64,000 bases of DNA from an uncultured Eubacteriales bacterium (GCA_934486895.1 CAKSQZ010000006.1:1-64000), one strand, 5' to 3'. Positions 49,989 through 58,842 are shown, counted from the stretch's first letter. Notes: generated by a model from the sequence alone, not told the origin. Translations and numbers: made by a program.

Positions 49989-50945
49989 ATGAACACAAGA
50001 TATGTATACGACCCGAACTGCCTGTCGGAAAAGCGTGACATTCGCAGCAGGTCTAACAGTGTTGCCTGCACATTGATCCTTTGCGAGATCCTGGCAACTC
50101 TTTTGAGCCTTGGGATCACGCTGTTGCTGCCCGCATTCGGAGTTAATGTTCAATCGCTCAGCGACGATCTTATATACTCGGAAATTTTGAATGCCTGCAT
50201 TATGTCGATCGCTATGACTCTGCCCTTCTGTTTTATGGTTTTCCTTCTTAAAAACAAAAGCGAAATAACGCCGGTTTTTTCAAAGCCGAGGACAGACCCG
50301 TCTACAACTGTGTATTACTGCCTTTTTGCGATTTTACTGACGTATGTTGCAGGAGCATTTACATCTCTTATTTCATCGTTCTTTGAGATATTTGCAGGTG
50401 TTGAGCCTTACACGCCGCAGCTCGGAGAGAAATATTCGGATCCGGTGAGCGCATTTATTGTGAGCATTATCTGCTCGTGTCTTCTCCCCGCAATGTGTGA
50501 GGAGTTTGCATTCAGGGGAATTATTTTCGGAACACTGCGCCGTTTCGGCGACCGCAGTGCTATAATTGTTTCCGCACTGCTCTTCGGCCTTCTGCACGGC
50601 AATTTTGTTCAGCTTCCCTATACCTTTGTGATGGGAGTGGGGCTGGCTTATATAACTGTCCGCACCGGCTCGATATATCCCGCAATGATAGTTCATTTTA
50701 CAAACAATACGCTTGCGACCGTTAATGAATGGCTGCCTGATTTCGCCGGCGTTTTGTCGCTTGTTTTGCTCGGGCTGTCTGTTTTTGCAGCGGTTATGCT
50801 GTCTAGGCGCAGAGCGCTTATTAAAAGCCCCGATGCGCCGTCTTATTTCAGCGGAGCTCAGCGTACCCGAATGATACTTTTATCACCGATAATAATCATC
50901 TATGCGGTTTTGCAGATACTCACATCGGTTTATTATCTGAGATAG
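49989..50945 (+). CDS. CPBP-family intramembrane metalloprotease
   Basis: 318 aa from the ATG at 49989 (AAAGGGA upstream). Eight or so membrane segments. The CPBP motifs EEFAFRG, FGLLHGN and HFTNN supply the Glu and His residues of an Abi-like glutamic protease. Related proteins process CAAX or bacteriocin-like substrates or give self-immunity; the substrate here is unknown. Its stop is 6 nt before tadA. Confidence 0.88.
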   Translation: MNTRYVYDPNCLSEKRDIRSRSNSVACTLILCEILATLLSLGITLLLPAFGVNVQSLSDDLIYSEILNACIMSIAMTLPFCFMVFLLKNKSEITPVFSKPRTDPSTTVYYCLFAILLTYVAGAFTSLISSFFEIFAGVEPYTPQLGEKYSDPVSAFIVSIICSCLLPAMCEEFAFRGIIFGTLRRFGDRSAIIVSALLFGLLHGNFVQLPYTFVMGVGLAYITVRTGSIYPAMIVHFTNNTLATVNEWLPDFAGVLSLVLLGLSVFAAVMLSRRRALIKSPDAPSYFSGAQRTRMILLSPIIIIYAVLQILTSVYYLR

Positions 50946-50951
50946 GCGATC

Positions 50952-51425
50952 ATGATGAACACGGATTTTATGAAGCGCGCATTGGAGCTTGCAAAACAGG
51001 CTTTTGATGACGGCGAAGTGCCTGTCGGGGCGGTCATCGTCAAGGACGGTGTGATAATAGCTGAGGGCAGAAATCGCCGCGAGAGCGACAAAAATGCTCT
51101 TGCTCACGCCGAAATCGAAGCGATAAACTCAGCTTGCAAAAAGCTCGGATCGTGGCGGCTCTCAGAGTGCGATATGTATGTCACGCTGGAGCCTTGCCCT
51201 ATGTGTGCCGGCGCGATAATCAATGCCCGGATAAAGACACTTTACTACGGCGCTTATGACGATAAAGCGGGCTCTGTGAGCTCGGTGATCTCTATGTTTG
51301 AGCTGCCCTACAACCATTCGCCCGCGGTCAAAAGCGGTGTGCTCAAAGAGGAGTCGGCAAGGCTTCTTTCGGATTTCTTCAAAAACCTCAGAAACCATCC
51401 GAAATCCCTTGAAAACAAACAATAA
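50952..51425 (+). CDS. tadA: tRNA adenosine-34 deaminase TadA
   Basis: 157 aa; makes inosine at the wobble position of tRNA-Arg(ACG). Zinc ligands are His in HAEIEAI and the two Cys of PCPMCAG, with the catalytic Glu in HAE. It may be read from the CPBP promoter. No SRP RNA gene follows, although tadA is often next to one. Confidence 0.95.
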   Translation: MMNTDFMKRALELAKQAFDDGEVPVGAVIVKDGVIIAEGRNRRESDKNALAHAEIEAINSACKKLGSWRLSECDMYVTLEPCPMCAGAIINARIKTLYYGAYDDKAGSVSSVISMFELPYNHSPAVKSGVLKEESARLLSDFFKNLRNHPKSLENKQ

Positions 51426-51437
51426 ATATTGTATAAT
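51409..51437 (+). promoter_or_regulatory. Sigma-A promoter of ychF, inside the end of tadA
   Basis: TTGAAA (51409-51414), 17-nt gap, TATAAT (51432-51437). The -35 lies within the last codons of tadA. Confidence 0.8.
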
Positions 51438-51544
51438 CTTTATGTGTATGTCTGCCGCCTAAATCGGCGGACACTTCGGAATATCAGCGAAAGCTGTGGT
51501 TTGAATATTCATGATAAAATTCATCTTAAGAGGAGACACATTTT

Positions 51545-52639
51545 ATGAAACTCGGAATTGTGGGACTGCCGAATGTCGGAAAGTCCACTCTGTTCAACGC
51601 AATAACAAACGCAGGCGCACAGGCGGCTAACTATCCGTTTTGCACCATTGAGCCGAATGTCGGCATGGTCGCTGTTCCGGATAAAAGGCTTGATAAGCTT
51701 GCCGAAATGTACCAGCCGGATAAAATAACGCCGGCTGTTATCGAGTTTGTGGACATTGCAGGTCTTGTTAAAGGAGCTTCAAAAGGAGAGGGTCTCGGAA
51801 ACAAGTTTCTCTCGCACATCCGCGAGGTGGACGCTGTCGTTCATGTTGTCCGCTGTTTTGAGAATGACGATATAACGCATGTTGACGGCAGTATCGATCC
51901 TGCACGCGACATTGAAACTATAAATCTTGAGCTTATCTTCTCGGATATGGAGATGGTCGAGCGCAGACGAGACAAGACAGCAAAGATGATGAAAGGCGAT
52001 AAATCGCTTGCGGGTGAAGTTGAATTTCTTGATCGGCTTTACAAGCATCTTGAGAGCGGACTGCCGGCAAGGTCTGTTGAGCGCACGGACGATGAAAGCG
52101 CTATCCTTTCGACAATGGCTCTTTTGTCATCGAAGCCTGTTATCTACGCCTGCAACATGAGCGAGAGCGATTTTACGGGCGGCATTGAGCAAAACGAAAG
52201 ATTTAAGACCGTTTGCTCGATAGCAGAAGGCGAGCACGCAGGCGTTTTACCTATCTGTGCGGAGCTTGAGGCGCAGATCTGTTCGCTCGAAAAGGATGAA
52301 AAGGAGCTGTTTTTATCGGAGCTCGGTCTTTCATCCTCGGGACTTGACAGACTTATAACCGAGTGCTATTCCCTGCTCGGACTCATTTCGTATCTCACAG
52401 CGGGCAAGCCTGAAGTCAGGGCGTGGACTATCAAGAAAGGCACTAAGGCTCCGCAGGCGGCAGGTGTTATCCACAGCGATTTTGAACGCGGATTTATTCG
52501 CGCGGAAGTCGTATCTTATAATGATCTTGTGGCTCTCGGCTCTATGGCTGCGGCTAAGGAAAAAGGTCTTGTGAGAAGCGAAGGCAAAGAATATGTCATG
52601 CAGGACGGCGATGTCGTTCTGTTCAGATTTAATGTTTGA
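51545..52639 (+). CDS. ychF: Redox-regulated ATPase YchF
   Basis: 364 aa Obg-related P-loop protein: G1 GLPNVGKSTLFNAIT, a coiled-coil insertion and the C-terminal TGS domain (VRAWTIKKGTKAPQAAGVIH). The family prefers ATP, binds ribosomes and responds to oxidative stress. AGAGGAG precedes the ATG. Its stop codon lies 3 nt before the pyrC start. Confidence 0.97.
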   Translation: MKLGIVGLPNVGKSTLFNAITNAGAQAANYPFCTIEPNVGMVAVPDKRLDKLAEMYQPDKITPAVIEFVDIAGLVKGASKGEGLGNKFLSHIREVDAVVHVVRCFENDDITHVDGSIDPARDIETINLELIFSDMEMVERRRDKTAKMMKGDKSLAGEVEFLDRLYKHLESGLPARSVERTDDESAILSTMALLSSKPVIYACNMSESDFTGGIEQNERFKTVCSIAEGEHAGVLPICAELEAQICSLEKDEKELFLSELGLSSSGLDRLITECYSLLGLISYLTAGKPEVRAWTIKKGTKAPQAAGVIHSDFERGFIRAEVVSYNDLVALGSMAAAKEKGLVRSEGKEYVMQDGDVVLFRFNV

Positions 52640-52641
52640 TC

Positions 52642-53919
52642 ATGAAAACGAAGTTTATAAACGCTCATATTTTTGACCCCGCGAGCGATACGGAAATCGA
52701 AAACGGCTGTCTTATCACAGACGGCGGCGTTATAACCTATGTCGGCAGTGAAAACAGTGGCAAAGCCGACAGGATCATAGACTGCAACGGAAAATGCCTG
52801 ATACCCGGGCTTTTTGACATTCATGTTCATCTGCGTGAGCCGGGGCAGACGCACAAGGAAGATATCAAGAGTGCGTCGTGTGCTGCTGTTGCCGGCGGTG
52901 TGACATCGCTTGTCGCCATGCCGAACACCTCCCCTGCCGTCGATACCGCGCAAACGCTCGATCTGATCTATGAAAAGGCGAAAGACGCAGATTGCAGGAT
53001 CTATCAGGCGGCGGCAATTACAAAAGGTCTCGGCGGTGAGGAAAATACCGATTTTGAAGAGCTTTTGCGGCACAAAGCGGCAGCTTTTTCGGATGACGGC
53101 CGGCCTGTTGAAAACAGCAGACTTATGCTGAACGCATTAGAGTTTGCCAATGAGCATAATGTTGCGGTGCTTTCGCACACAGAGGATCTTTTCCTTGCCC
53201 GCGGCGGTAAAGTCAACGACGGCGAGATCGCGAAAAAGCTCGGTATCCGCGGCATACCTGCCTGCGCTGAGGACTGCGGCACCGCAAGAGAGATCGCGCT
53301 TTGCGAATCGACGGGGCTTAAAGTTCATCTTTGCCATATCAGCACAAAAAGCGGATTTGATATGATAAGGGATGCAAAACGCAGAGGAGTCAGGATAACG
53401 AGTGAGACCTGCCCTCATTACTTCACATTCACCGAAGAAGAGCTTTTAAAGAAAAACGCAGATTTTCGAATGAATCCTCCGCTCAGAACGCAAAGCGACA
53501 GATCCGCCTGCATTGAAGCGATAAAAAGCGGCATTGTTGACGCTATTGCAACCGATCATGCGCCTCATTCCGCCGATGAAAAGGCGAACTTTATGTCGGC
53601 ACCGAACGGCAGTATCGGAATGGAGACATCGCTTGCGGTGTCATATACGGTGCTTTGCAAGGGCGGACACATCGGTTTTATGCAGCTTTTAAAGCTGATG
53701 AGCCTTAATCCCGCAAGGATCGTCGGAAAAGAAGGCGGAAGTCTTGCTGTTTTGAAACCTGCGGATATTGTTTTGTTTGATGAAAATGCGGAGTATGTTA
53801 TCGATAAGACCAAACTGCACGGCAAATCGCAGAACTGCCCGTTTGACGGCATGGCTGTTTTCGGCAGAGTTATGCTGACTATGGTCGGCGGTGATGTCGT
53901 TTATGAATTTAAGGAGTGA
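52642..53919 (+). CDS. pyrC: Dihydroorotase
   Basis: 425 aa class I amidohydrolase that closes carbamoyl-aspartate to dihydroorotate in pyrimidine synthesis. Metal-binding HVHLREPGQTHKED at the N terminus, further His in LSHTED and HLCHIST, and the ATDHAPHS Asp are present. The ATG at 52642 has no good ribosome site, so it may depend on coupling to ychF. A pyrB gene is not adjacent. Confidence 0.94.
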   Translation: MKTKFINAHIFDPASDTEIENGCLITDGGVITYVGSENSGKADRIIDCNGKCLIPGLFDIHVHLREPGQTHKEDIKSASCAAVAGGVTSLVAMPNTSPAVDTAQTLDLIYEKAKDADCRIYQAAAITKGLGGEENTDFEELLRHKAAAFSDDGRPVENSRLMLNALEFANEHNVAVLSHTEDLFLARGGKVNDGEIAKKLGIRGIPACAEDCGTAREIALCESTGLKVHLCHISTKSGFDMIRDAKRRGVRITSETCPHYFTFTEEELLKKNADFRMNPPLRTQSDRSACIEAIKSGIVDAIATDHAPHSADEKANFMSAPNGSIGMETSLAVSYTVLCKGGHIGFMQLLKLMSLNPARIVGKEGGSLAVLKPADIVLFDENAEYVIDKTKLHGKSQNCPFDGMAVFGRVMLTMVGGDVVYEFKE

Positions 53920-53924
53920 TTTTA

Positions 53925-54860
53925 ATGTCGTTTGACAGGCTGATCGAAAAGATCGACGAAATGAACAACCCCACAGTTGCCGGACTTGATCCGAAGCTCG
54001 ATTATGTTCCGCAATACATCAAGGATTCGGCTTTTCAGAAATTCGGCGAGACTCTTGAGGGTGCGGCAGAAGCGCTCTTTGAGTTCAACAAAGGGCTTAT
54101 TGATGCGCTTTATGACATTGTTCCTGCGATAAAGCCGCAGTGCGCTTACTATGAGCTTTACGGCTGGCAGGGCGTTCGCACGCTTTACCGCACTATTGAA
54201 TACGCTAAAAGCCGCGGAATGTTTGTTATAACAGACGGCAAGCGCAACGATATCGGAACGACAATGCAGGCTTATGCCGCGGCTCATTTATCAAAAGTTA
54301 AAGTCGGCACAAATGACATTGCTCCGTTCGGCGCGGACGCGCTGACTGTGAACGGCTACCTCGGAACGGACGGTATTGAGCCGTTGCTCGGCATCTGCAA
54401 GAACGAAGATAAAGGTATTTTTGTGCTTGTTAAGACCTCTAATCCGTCCTCGGGCGAGCTTCAGGACAGAATACTCGATAATGATCCCGTTTATCTCACC
54501 ATGGGCAAAATGTGCGAGAAATGGGGCAAAGACGATCTCGGAAAGTATGGATACAGCTGCGTCGGTGCAGTCGTCGGCGCAACCTATCCCGAACAGCTTT
54601 CATCTCTCAGAAAGGCGCTCGGATCGACATTTTTCCTTGTTCCCGGCTATGGTGCTCAGGGCGGCGGTGCGAAAGATGTTGCAGGCGGATTTGATGAAAA
54701 CGGCAGAGGTGCTGTTATCAACTCATCGAGAGGGATCATGTGCGCCTACAAAAAAGCAGGTGTGCCCGAAAGCGAATATGCGGCAGCGGCAAGAGCGGAA
54801 GCTATCCGAATGAGAGATGAGCTGAACACTGTGAGAAACACTGTCGGAGGGAAAAACTAA
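53925..54860 (+). CDS. pyrF: Orotidine 5'-phosphate decarboxylase, type 2
   Basis: 311 aa of the longer, type-2 PyrF branch. Catalytic block DGKRNDIGTTMQAYA with Lys and Asp; GTDGIEPLL and VPGYGAQGG bind the phosphate. AAGGAG precedes the ATG at 53925. It makes UMP, two steps after the pyrC product is oxidised and ribosylated. It overlaps the next gene by one base. Confidence 0.95.
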   Translation: MSFDRLIEKIDEMNNPTVAGLDPKLDYVPQYIKDSAFQKFGETLEGAAEALFEFNKGLIDALYDIVPAIKPQCAYYELYGWQGVRTLYRTIEYAKSRGMFVITDGKRNDIGTTMQAYAAAHLSKVKVGTNDIAPFGADALTVNGYLGTDGIEPLLGICKNEDKGIFVLVKTSNPSSGELQDRILDNDPVYLTMGKMCEKWGKDDLGKYGYSCVGAVVGATYPEQLSSLRKALGSTFFLVPGYGAQGGGAKDVAGGFDENGRGAVINSSRGIMCAYKKAGVPESEYAAAARAEAIRMRDELNTVRNTVGGKN

Positions 54861-55216
54861 TGATAGTTGATACAGATCACATCTTTTCATCGATCAGAAG
54901 ATATAAAAGACAGCTTCGCAATTATAAGGATCGGCTTGACGCTAATGATCCGCTTGTTAAGATAGATATTGCGAAATCTTATATTATTGATGTCGGAATT
55001 GACGCGACGCTTGTTGATATTATGGACGCTCAGAGCATTGTCGATTCGACTAACCGCGCGGGCAGCAACTGGGTCAAGGCGGCTTATTGCGCTCAGCTTA
55101 TGCTTGTTTGCGGCAAAGATCCCGAAAAGGCGGAAGAGATACTCGATATTTGCTATGATAATCTTGACGAAGATGTAAGAGACAATGATTTCTTCGATAT
55201 AGACTGCAAGTTTTAA
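54860..55216 (+). CDS. Unknown protein coupled to pyrF
   Basis: 118 aa, acidic, predicted helical; N terminus MIVDTDHIFSSIRRYKRQLR, with an Ile/Asp-rich centre and the acidic end DNDFFDIDCKF. I recognise no family. Its start overlaps the pyrF stop (TAATG), so it is translated in the pyrimidine operon. The close coupling and good coding appearance make it real. Confidence 0.7.
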   Translation: MIVDTDHIFSSIRRYKRQLRNYKDRLDANDPLVKIDIAKSYIIDVGIDATLVDIMDAQSIVDSTNRAGSNWVKAAYCAQLMLVCGKDPEKAEEILDICYDNLDEDVRDNDFFDIDCKF

Positions 55217-55221
55217 CAAAA

Positions 55222-55249
55222 CATAAATTAAAACTCCTTGGCATATACT
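55222..55249 (+). promoter_or_regulatory. Candidate sigma-E-type promoter of spoIIID
   Basis: The -10-like CATATACT (55242-55249) fits CATA-3 nt-T. An ATA-centred -35-like ACATAAA is at 55221-55227, leaving a 14-nt gap. In Bacillus spoIIID is transcribed by sigma-E. A start about 7 nt downstream would exclude the ATG at 55253 from the mRNA. Confidence 0.5.
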
Positions 55250-55279
55250 CTTATGAGCAGTGCTAAGGAGTTGATTTTT

Positions 55280-55552
55280 TTGCGTGATTTGGTTCACAGG
55301 TCAAAAAATGCTGAATCCGAGCGCGCCGTGCTGTTCGGGCGATATGTCACAGCGACAGGAGCAACGGTACGCGCTTGTGCAAAAAAATACGGAGTTTCAA
55401 AATCCACCGTACATAAAGATCTTACAAGCAGACTGAAATACGCAGATATGCAGCTGTACGCCAAGGTGAAAAAAGTCCTCGAGCACAACAAATCACAGCG
55501 GCATATACGAGGCGGACTTGCAACAAAAAGAAAGTATATGGCAAAAAAATGA
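55280..55552 (+). CDS. spoIIID: Sporulation transcriptional regulator SpoIIID
   Basis: 90 aa from the TTG at 55280, which has AAGGAG 9 nt upstream and gives the family length. The helix-turn-helix is TVRACAKKYGVSKSTVHKDL, and the conserved tail is RHIRGGLATKRKY. SpoIIID acts in the mother cell between sigma-E and sigma-K stages. An ATG at 55253 would add nine residues of no similarity. It and sigK in the same window imply a spore former. Confidence 0.92.
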   Translation: MRDLVHRSKNAESERAVLFGRYVTATGATVRACAKKYGVSKSTVHKDLTSRLKYADMQLYAKVKKVLEHNKSQRHIRGGLATKRKYMAKK

Positions 55553-55592
55553 GCGGCTGTATCCGATCGGACACAGCCGCTCAAGGCTTTTA
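55551..55592. terminator. Bidirectional terminator between spoIIID and the cellulase gene
   Basis: A 10-bp GC-rich stem (55551-55560 with 55573-55582) with a 12-nt loop. A T-run on the minus strand (complement of 55544-55550) suits the cellulase gene; a shorter one on the plus strand suits spoIIID. Its left arm overlaps the spoIIID stop. Confidence 0.85.
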
Positions 55593-57764
55593 TTACTCCT
55601 GCGAATTGATATAGATCATCGCCGACGCAAACGGCGAGTTCCAATAAATGCAGATCTCATTGCAGACATAATCATTATACGAATCATTGTAATATGCCGT
55701 GCCGAAGATCTTGCTTTCGTCCGACGGCAGGAACTGAGCACCTGCGACATTGCTGAAGCCTGCGGTAAGCATACCCGGAGCACAATAAGCATAGCCGCTG
55801 TTTCTGGCTGCCATAGACGGACGGTGGTGGATGTTGTTAGACGACTTGGAACCGTAGCCCGAAACAAAGCTGTAGCCTGAAATGTTTCTGCCGAGGATAT
55901 GCGAGATATTATCACGAATAGCCGCATTATATGTCGTTGTACCGACGATCCTGGAATAGTAGCCCATCATATTGATCGCGCTTGCGATCGACGAGTTGCT
56001 GCCCCAATAGAGGTGGCCTGCCTCAAGCATACAGCTGAGTCGGCTGCGGCTTGTGCTGGTCTTATATTTATTAAGACTGCTCTCGACCTTTGATTTAAGC
56101 GATGTCTTGACCGATTCATCACCTGCGGTGTTCATAAGATAGCTGAGTGTGCCGAAGCCGCTCATATCATTGGATGTGACGGAAACTCCGTAGGAGCTGC
56201 TCTTTATCGTCGCGTTGAAATAATCATTTGCGGCAGAAGCATACTCCGCTTTGCCTGTTGCTCTGTAAAGCGCACTGACGGCATACCAGCGGCCCTGTGC
56301 ACCCGATGAGCCGTCATAAGAGCCTGCGGCGACAGACGGATCGGAGCCATAGGTTTCGAACTTGCAGTTTCTTGTGGAATCGTTTTTCAGCGTGTCGAGC
56401 TGGGTGTAGCCTTTCTCTGCTGCGGCAAGACACTGCGATGCAAATGCAGGATCGATATCCTTAAACACATAGTAGCAATCGGCAAGCGTTCCAACTGCGG
56501 AAGCGGTCGATTCGTACATAACACGGTCTACATAAAGCCCGTTGCTGTTGAACGATGAATCGGATGTCGGAACATCAAAATAGCCCGCGAAAGCCTTGGT
56601 TACGATTCTCCAATAGAAGCCGCCTGAGGGAGCCTGCATTTTGAGCAGCCATTTTGCTTCATAACGGGCTTCATCGAGAATATCGGGAAGGTTTTCACCT
56701 GCGTTATCCTGTATAACATCGACTGTCGCTTCATCAGGATTAAGCATGTAAGCGTAGAGCAGATCGGAGATAGTCTGGCAGGCAGGTGTCGTGTATCTGC
56801 CGTAGTCGCCCGCGTCATGCAAGCCGCCTGCAAAATCGGAAGCTTTCGCTGTGCCTGACGGGACAAATTTATTCTTTGACGAATCGAATGTGTCAAGGAT
56901 AGTTACAGTCTTATCACCTGTGTGACAAGCGGCATGGGCATACTGGCTGCCGACTATCGAGCTGTCGATAGCTGTGCCGCAGCGCTGATAATAAAGCTGA
57001 GTTATGAGCGCATCTGTAACAGTTGCATAAGGATCGGACGAAACAGTGAACGGATACGAAACGCCGTTCGGTGCACAAACCTTATATGTTCCGGGTGTTT
57101 TAACATCGGTGAATGTGAAGGTGCTGACATACATCTCGGTAAGCGAATCGAGATTGCGTTTGCCTGCCGCCTTGGAATATACAACATTTCCGCTCGATAC
57201 ATCGACAACATAACACATAGCATTGTTGATAACACTATCTGCGTCTGCAACGGAAGAGCTTTCAAACAGCTTTGCGGTTTTAGCTGCGCTTGTGAAATAG
57301 CCGATCTGGTTTACCGCTACACTGTCTGAATGCTCTGTCGGATACGACGGATCGACAGGAGTTATATTTTGAGTAGTGGTAGTTGTTGTTGTGGTGGTAG
57401 TTGTGGTAGTGGTAGTTGTTGTTGTGGTAGTGGTAGTTGTTGTTGTGGTGGGACGATTATTTTCAATGTCCTCCACTGTGAGTTTTTCAGCTATCACTGC
57501 TTTCATCAAAAGCAGATCGGTGATTGTTATCTGACCGTCGTAATTAAGATCAGCATTTTTCTCACCTGCGGCTGTGATGCTCGGGCGCTCGACCCCCGCA
57601 ACGAGCCATTTCATGCAAACAAGGTCGGCGACGTTTACAACACCGTCGCAGTTGATATCGCACATTGTGAATGATTCGGAAACGCCGTTTACAATGCAAG
57701 CCGATACCATTACAGCAGCGCAAAGCACCGCGCCGACAACTCGTTTTAGCTTAGAAAAAAACAT
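55593..57764 (-). CDS. Dockerin-bearing GH9 glycoside hydrolase (cellulosomal endoglucanase-like)
   Basis: 723 aa from the ATG at 57764 (GGAGG 7 nt upstream). Order: signal peptide (about 1-30); a type I dockerin with two calcium-binding repeats (DINCDGVVNVADLVCMKW and DLNYDGQITITDLLLMKA); a linker of 26 threonines; an Ig-like CelD-type domain (about 140-225); and the GH9 alpha/alpha barrel. Catalytic motifs are GGLHDAGDYGRY (Asp) and YVCNEICIYWN (Glu), with HHRP in between. It should be secreted, dock onto a cohesin scaffold and cut cellulose. An N-terminal dockerin is less common than a C-terminal one. No scaffoldin or other enzyme gene is nearby. Confidence 0.93.
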   Translation of the reverse strand: MFFSKLKRVVGAVLCAAVMVSACIVNGVSESFTMCDINCDGVVNVADLVCMKWLVAGVERPSITAAGEKNADLNYDGQITITDLLLMKAVIAEKLTVEDIENNRPTTTTTTTTTTTTTTTTTTTTTTTTTTQNITPVDPSYPTEHSDSVAVNQIGYFTSAAKTAKLFESSSVADADSVINNAMCYVVDVSSGNVVYSKAAGKRNLDSLTEMYVSTFTFTDVKTPGTYKVCAPNGVSYPFTVSSDPYATVTDALITQLYYQRCGTAIDSSIVGSQYAHAACHTGDKTVTILDTFDSSKNKFVPSGTAKASDFAGGLHDAGDYGRYTTPACQTISDLLYAYMLNPDEATVDVIQDNAGENLPDILDEARYEAKWLLKMQAPSGGFYWRIVTKAFAGYFDVPTSDSSFNSNGLYVDRVMYESTASAVGTLADCYYVFKDIDPAFASQCLAAAEKGYTQLDTLKNDSTRNCKFETYGSDPSVAAGSYDGSSGAQGRWYAVSALYRATGKAEYASAANDYFNATIKSSSYGVSVTSNDMSGFGTLSYLMNTAGDESVKTSLKSKVESSLNKYKTSTSRSRLSCMLEAGHLYWGSNSSIASAINMMGYYSRIVGTTTYNAAIRDNISHILGRNISGYSFVSGYGSKSSNNIHHRPSMAARNSGYAYCAPGMLTAGFSNVAGAQFLPSDESKIFGTAYYNDSYNDYVCNEICIYWNSPFASAMIYINSQE
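57372..57449 (-). repeat. Threonine-codon repeat encoding the linker
   Basis: 26 consecutive ACN codons (78 nt). A 21-nt unit (on the plus strand AGTGGTAGTTGTTGTTGTGG plus T) occurs three times, twice in direct tandem. It encodes the dockerin-GH9 linker and is a candidate for length change by slippage. Confidence 0.9.
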
Positions 57765-57846
57765 TGTCTGTACCTCCATTATTTTATTGTGGGTTTGTTT
57801 TAATTGATGACCGCCGCCTGCAAAGGCAGCGACCTTCTGTATTTAG

Positions 57847-57875
57847 ATTATATCAAGTTTAATTGTTAAAAACAA
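57847..57875 (-). promoter_or_regulatory. Promoter of the cellulase gene
   Basis: On the minus strand TTGTTT (57870-57875), 17-nt gap, TATAAT (57847-57852). About 75 nt of leader precede the ribosome site. Confidence 0.7.
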
Positions 57876-57974
57876 TATCGAGCAGATGTCTGCAAAATAT
57901 TTTGTCGTTTTAAACAAATTTACAATATTAAAATTGTGCATTATTTTTTGCTTTAAAAAATTTTCACCAACCTA

Positions 57975-58003
57975 TTGACAAAGCGAAACCCCGAGACTAT
58001 AAT
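57975..58003 (+). promoter_or_regulatory. Sigma-A promoter of the FMN riboswitch-ribU unit
   Basis: TTGACA (57975-57980), 17-nt gap, TATAAT (57998-58003): a full consensus promoter just before the riboswitch. Confidence 0.92.
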
Positions 58004-58017
58004 ATAGATGATAAAAA

Positions 58018-58140
58018 TATTTTCAGGGCGGGGTGTGAGTCCCCACCGGTGGTAATGCGGTTTTCCGACAAGCCCACGAGCGTTTTGCATGATTCGGTGA
58101 GATCCCGAAGCCGACGGTATAGTCCGGATGAAAGAAAATT
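58018..58140 (+). promoter_or_regulatory. FMN riboswitch (RFN element)
   Basis: All hallmark blocks are present in order: AGGGCGGGGTGTGAGTCCCC, ACCGGTGGTAAT, AGCCCACGAGCG, GATTCGGTGAGATCCCGAAG, CCGACGGTATAGTCCGGATG and AAAGAAAAT, with the closing stem at both ends. Binding FMN should favour the terminator at 58163 and turn ribU off. Confidence 0.97.
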
Positions 58141-58162
58141 TTTCTGTGTAAAGACGATTTTT

Positions 58163-58196
58163 GCTCTGATCTTTTAAAAGATCGGAGCATTTTTTG
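58163..58196 (+). terminator. FMN-controlled terminator
   Basis: A 13-bp stem (58163-58175 with 58176-58188, one G-U pair, compact loop inside the A/T part) followed by ATTTTTT. It lies between the riboswitch and ribU, as expected for transcriptional control. Confidence 0.9.
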
Positions 58197-58248
58197 TCTC
58201 CCGAACAAAAATATTTTATCGAATTTATTGCCGAAAGGACATGATTTG

Positions 58249-58842
58249 ATGAAAACACAAGTTAAAAAGCCTGAGACACACCTTCAAAAAGTCTCATGCA
58301 AAAGCACAACGGGAATGGTCACACTTGCTATGTTCTGCGCGATATCGGTCGTGCTGGTGTATTTGATACACTTCCCGATATTCCCTGCAGCGGCGTTTTT
58401 GGAATACGACCCCGCGGATATTCCGATATTTATTCTGACATTTTTGTTCGGCCCCGAAATAGGTCTTATCGCAACGGCGGTCGTATCTGTTCTGCAATGG
58501 CTGCTTGTAAGCCAGGCGAGCGGCTGGATCGGCTGTATTATGCACATTGTTTCAACAGGCGGATTTGTGCTGGTTGCGGGACTTATCTACAAAAAGCACC
58601 GCACGCTTAAAGGCGCAGTCGTCTCGCTCGCTTTCGGAATACTCACGATGACTGTGACAATGGTGCTTTGGAATATTATTTTTACCCCGATCTACATGGG
58701 TGCTCCGCTCGAGGCGGTGCTTGATATAATGCTTCCGTGCATTATTCCTTTTAATCTTATCAAAGCCGGCGTTAATTCCATTCTTGCGTTTTTGCTTTAT
58801 AAGAGCGTCGGAAATGTTGTGAAAAGAATACTTATTAAATAA
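58249..58842 (+). CDS. ribU: Riboflavin ECF transporter S component RibU
   Basis: 197 aa from the ATG at 58249 (AAAGGA upstream). Six membrane segments (TLAMFCAISVVLVYLIHFPI; the YDPADIPIFILTFLFGP loop typical of RibU). It binds riboflavin and works with the shared EcfA-EcfA'-EcfT module, which is not in the window. The FMN riboswitch just upstream supports the call. Confidence 0.95.
   Translation: MKTQVKKPETHLQKVSCKSTTGMVTLAMFCAISVVLVYLIHFPIFPAAAFLEYDPADIPIFILTFLFGPEIGLIATAVVSVLQWLLVSQASGWIGCIMHIVSTGGFVLVAGLIYKKHRTLKGAVVSLAFGILTMTVTMVLWNIIFTPIYMGAPLEAVLDIMLPCIIPFNLIKAGVNSILAFLLYKSVGNVVKRILIK

Noticed and set aside
51426..51544. SRP RNA after tadA
   Set aside because: The 120-nt gap lacks the GGTGC-type start and the conserved SRP Alu or domain IV loop; it only carries a short CCGCC/GGCGG hairpin and the ychF promoter.
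57372..57449. The GGT/TGT-rich stretch as a tandem non-coding repeat
   Set aside because: It is in frame inside the GH9 gene and encodes the threonine linker, so it is coding.
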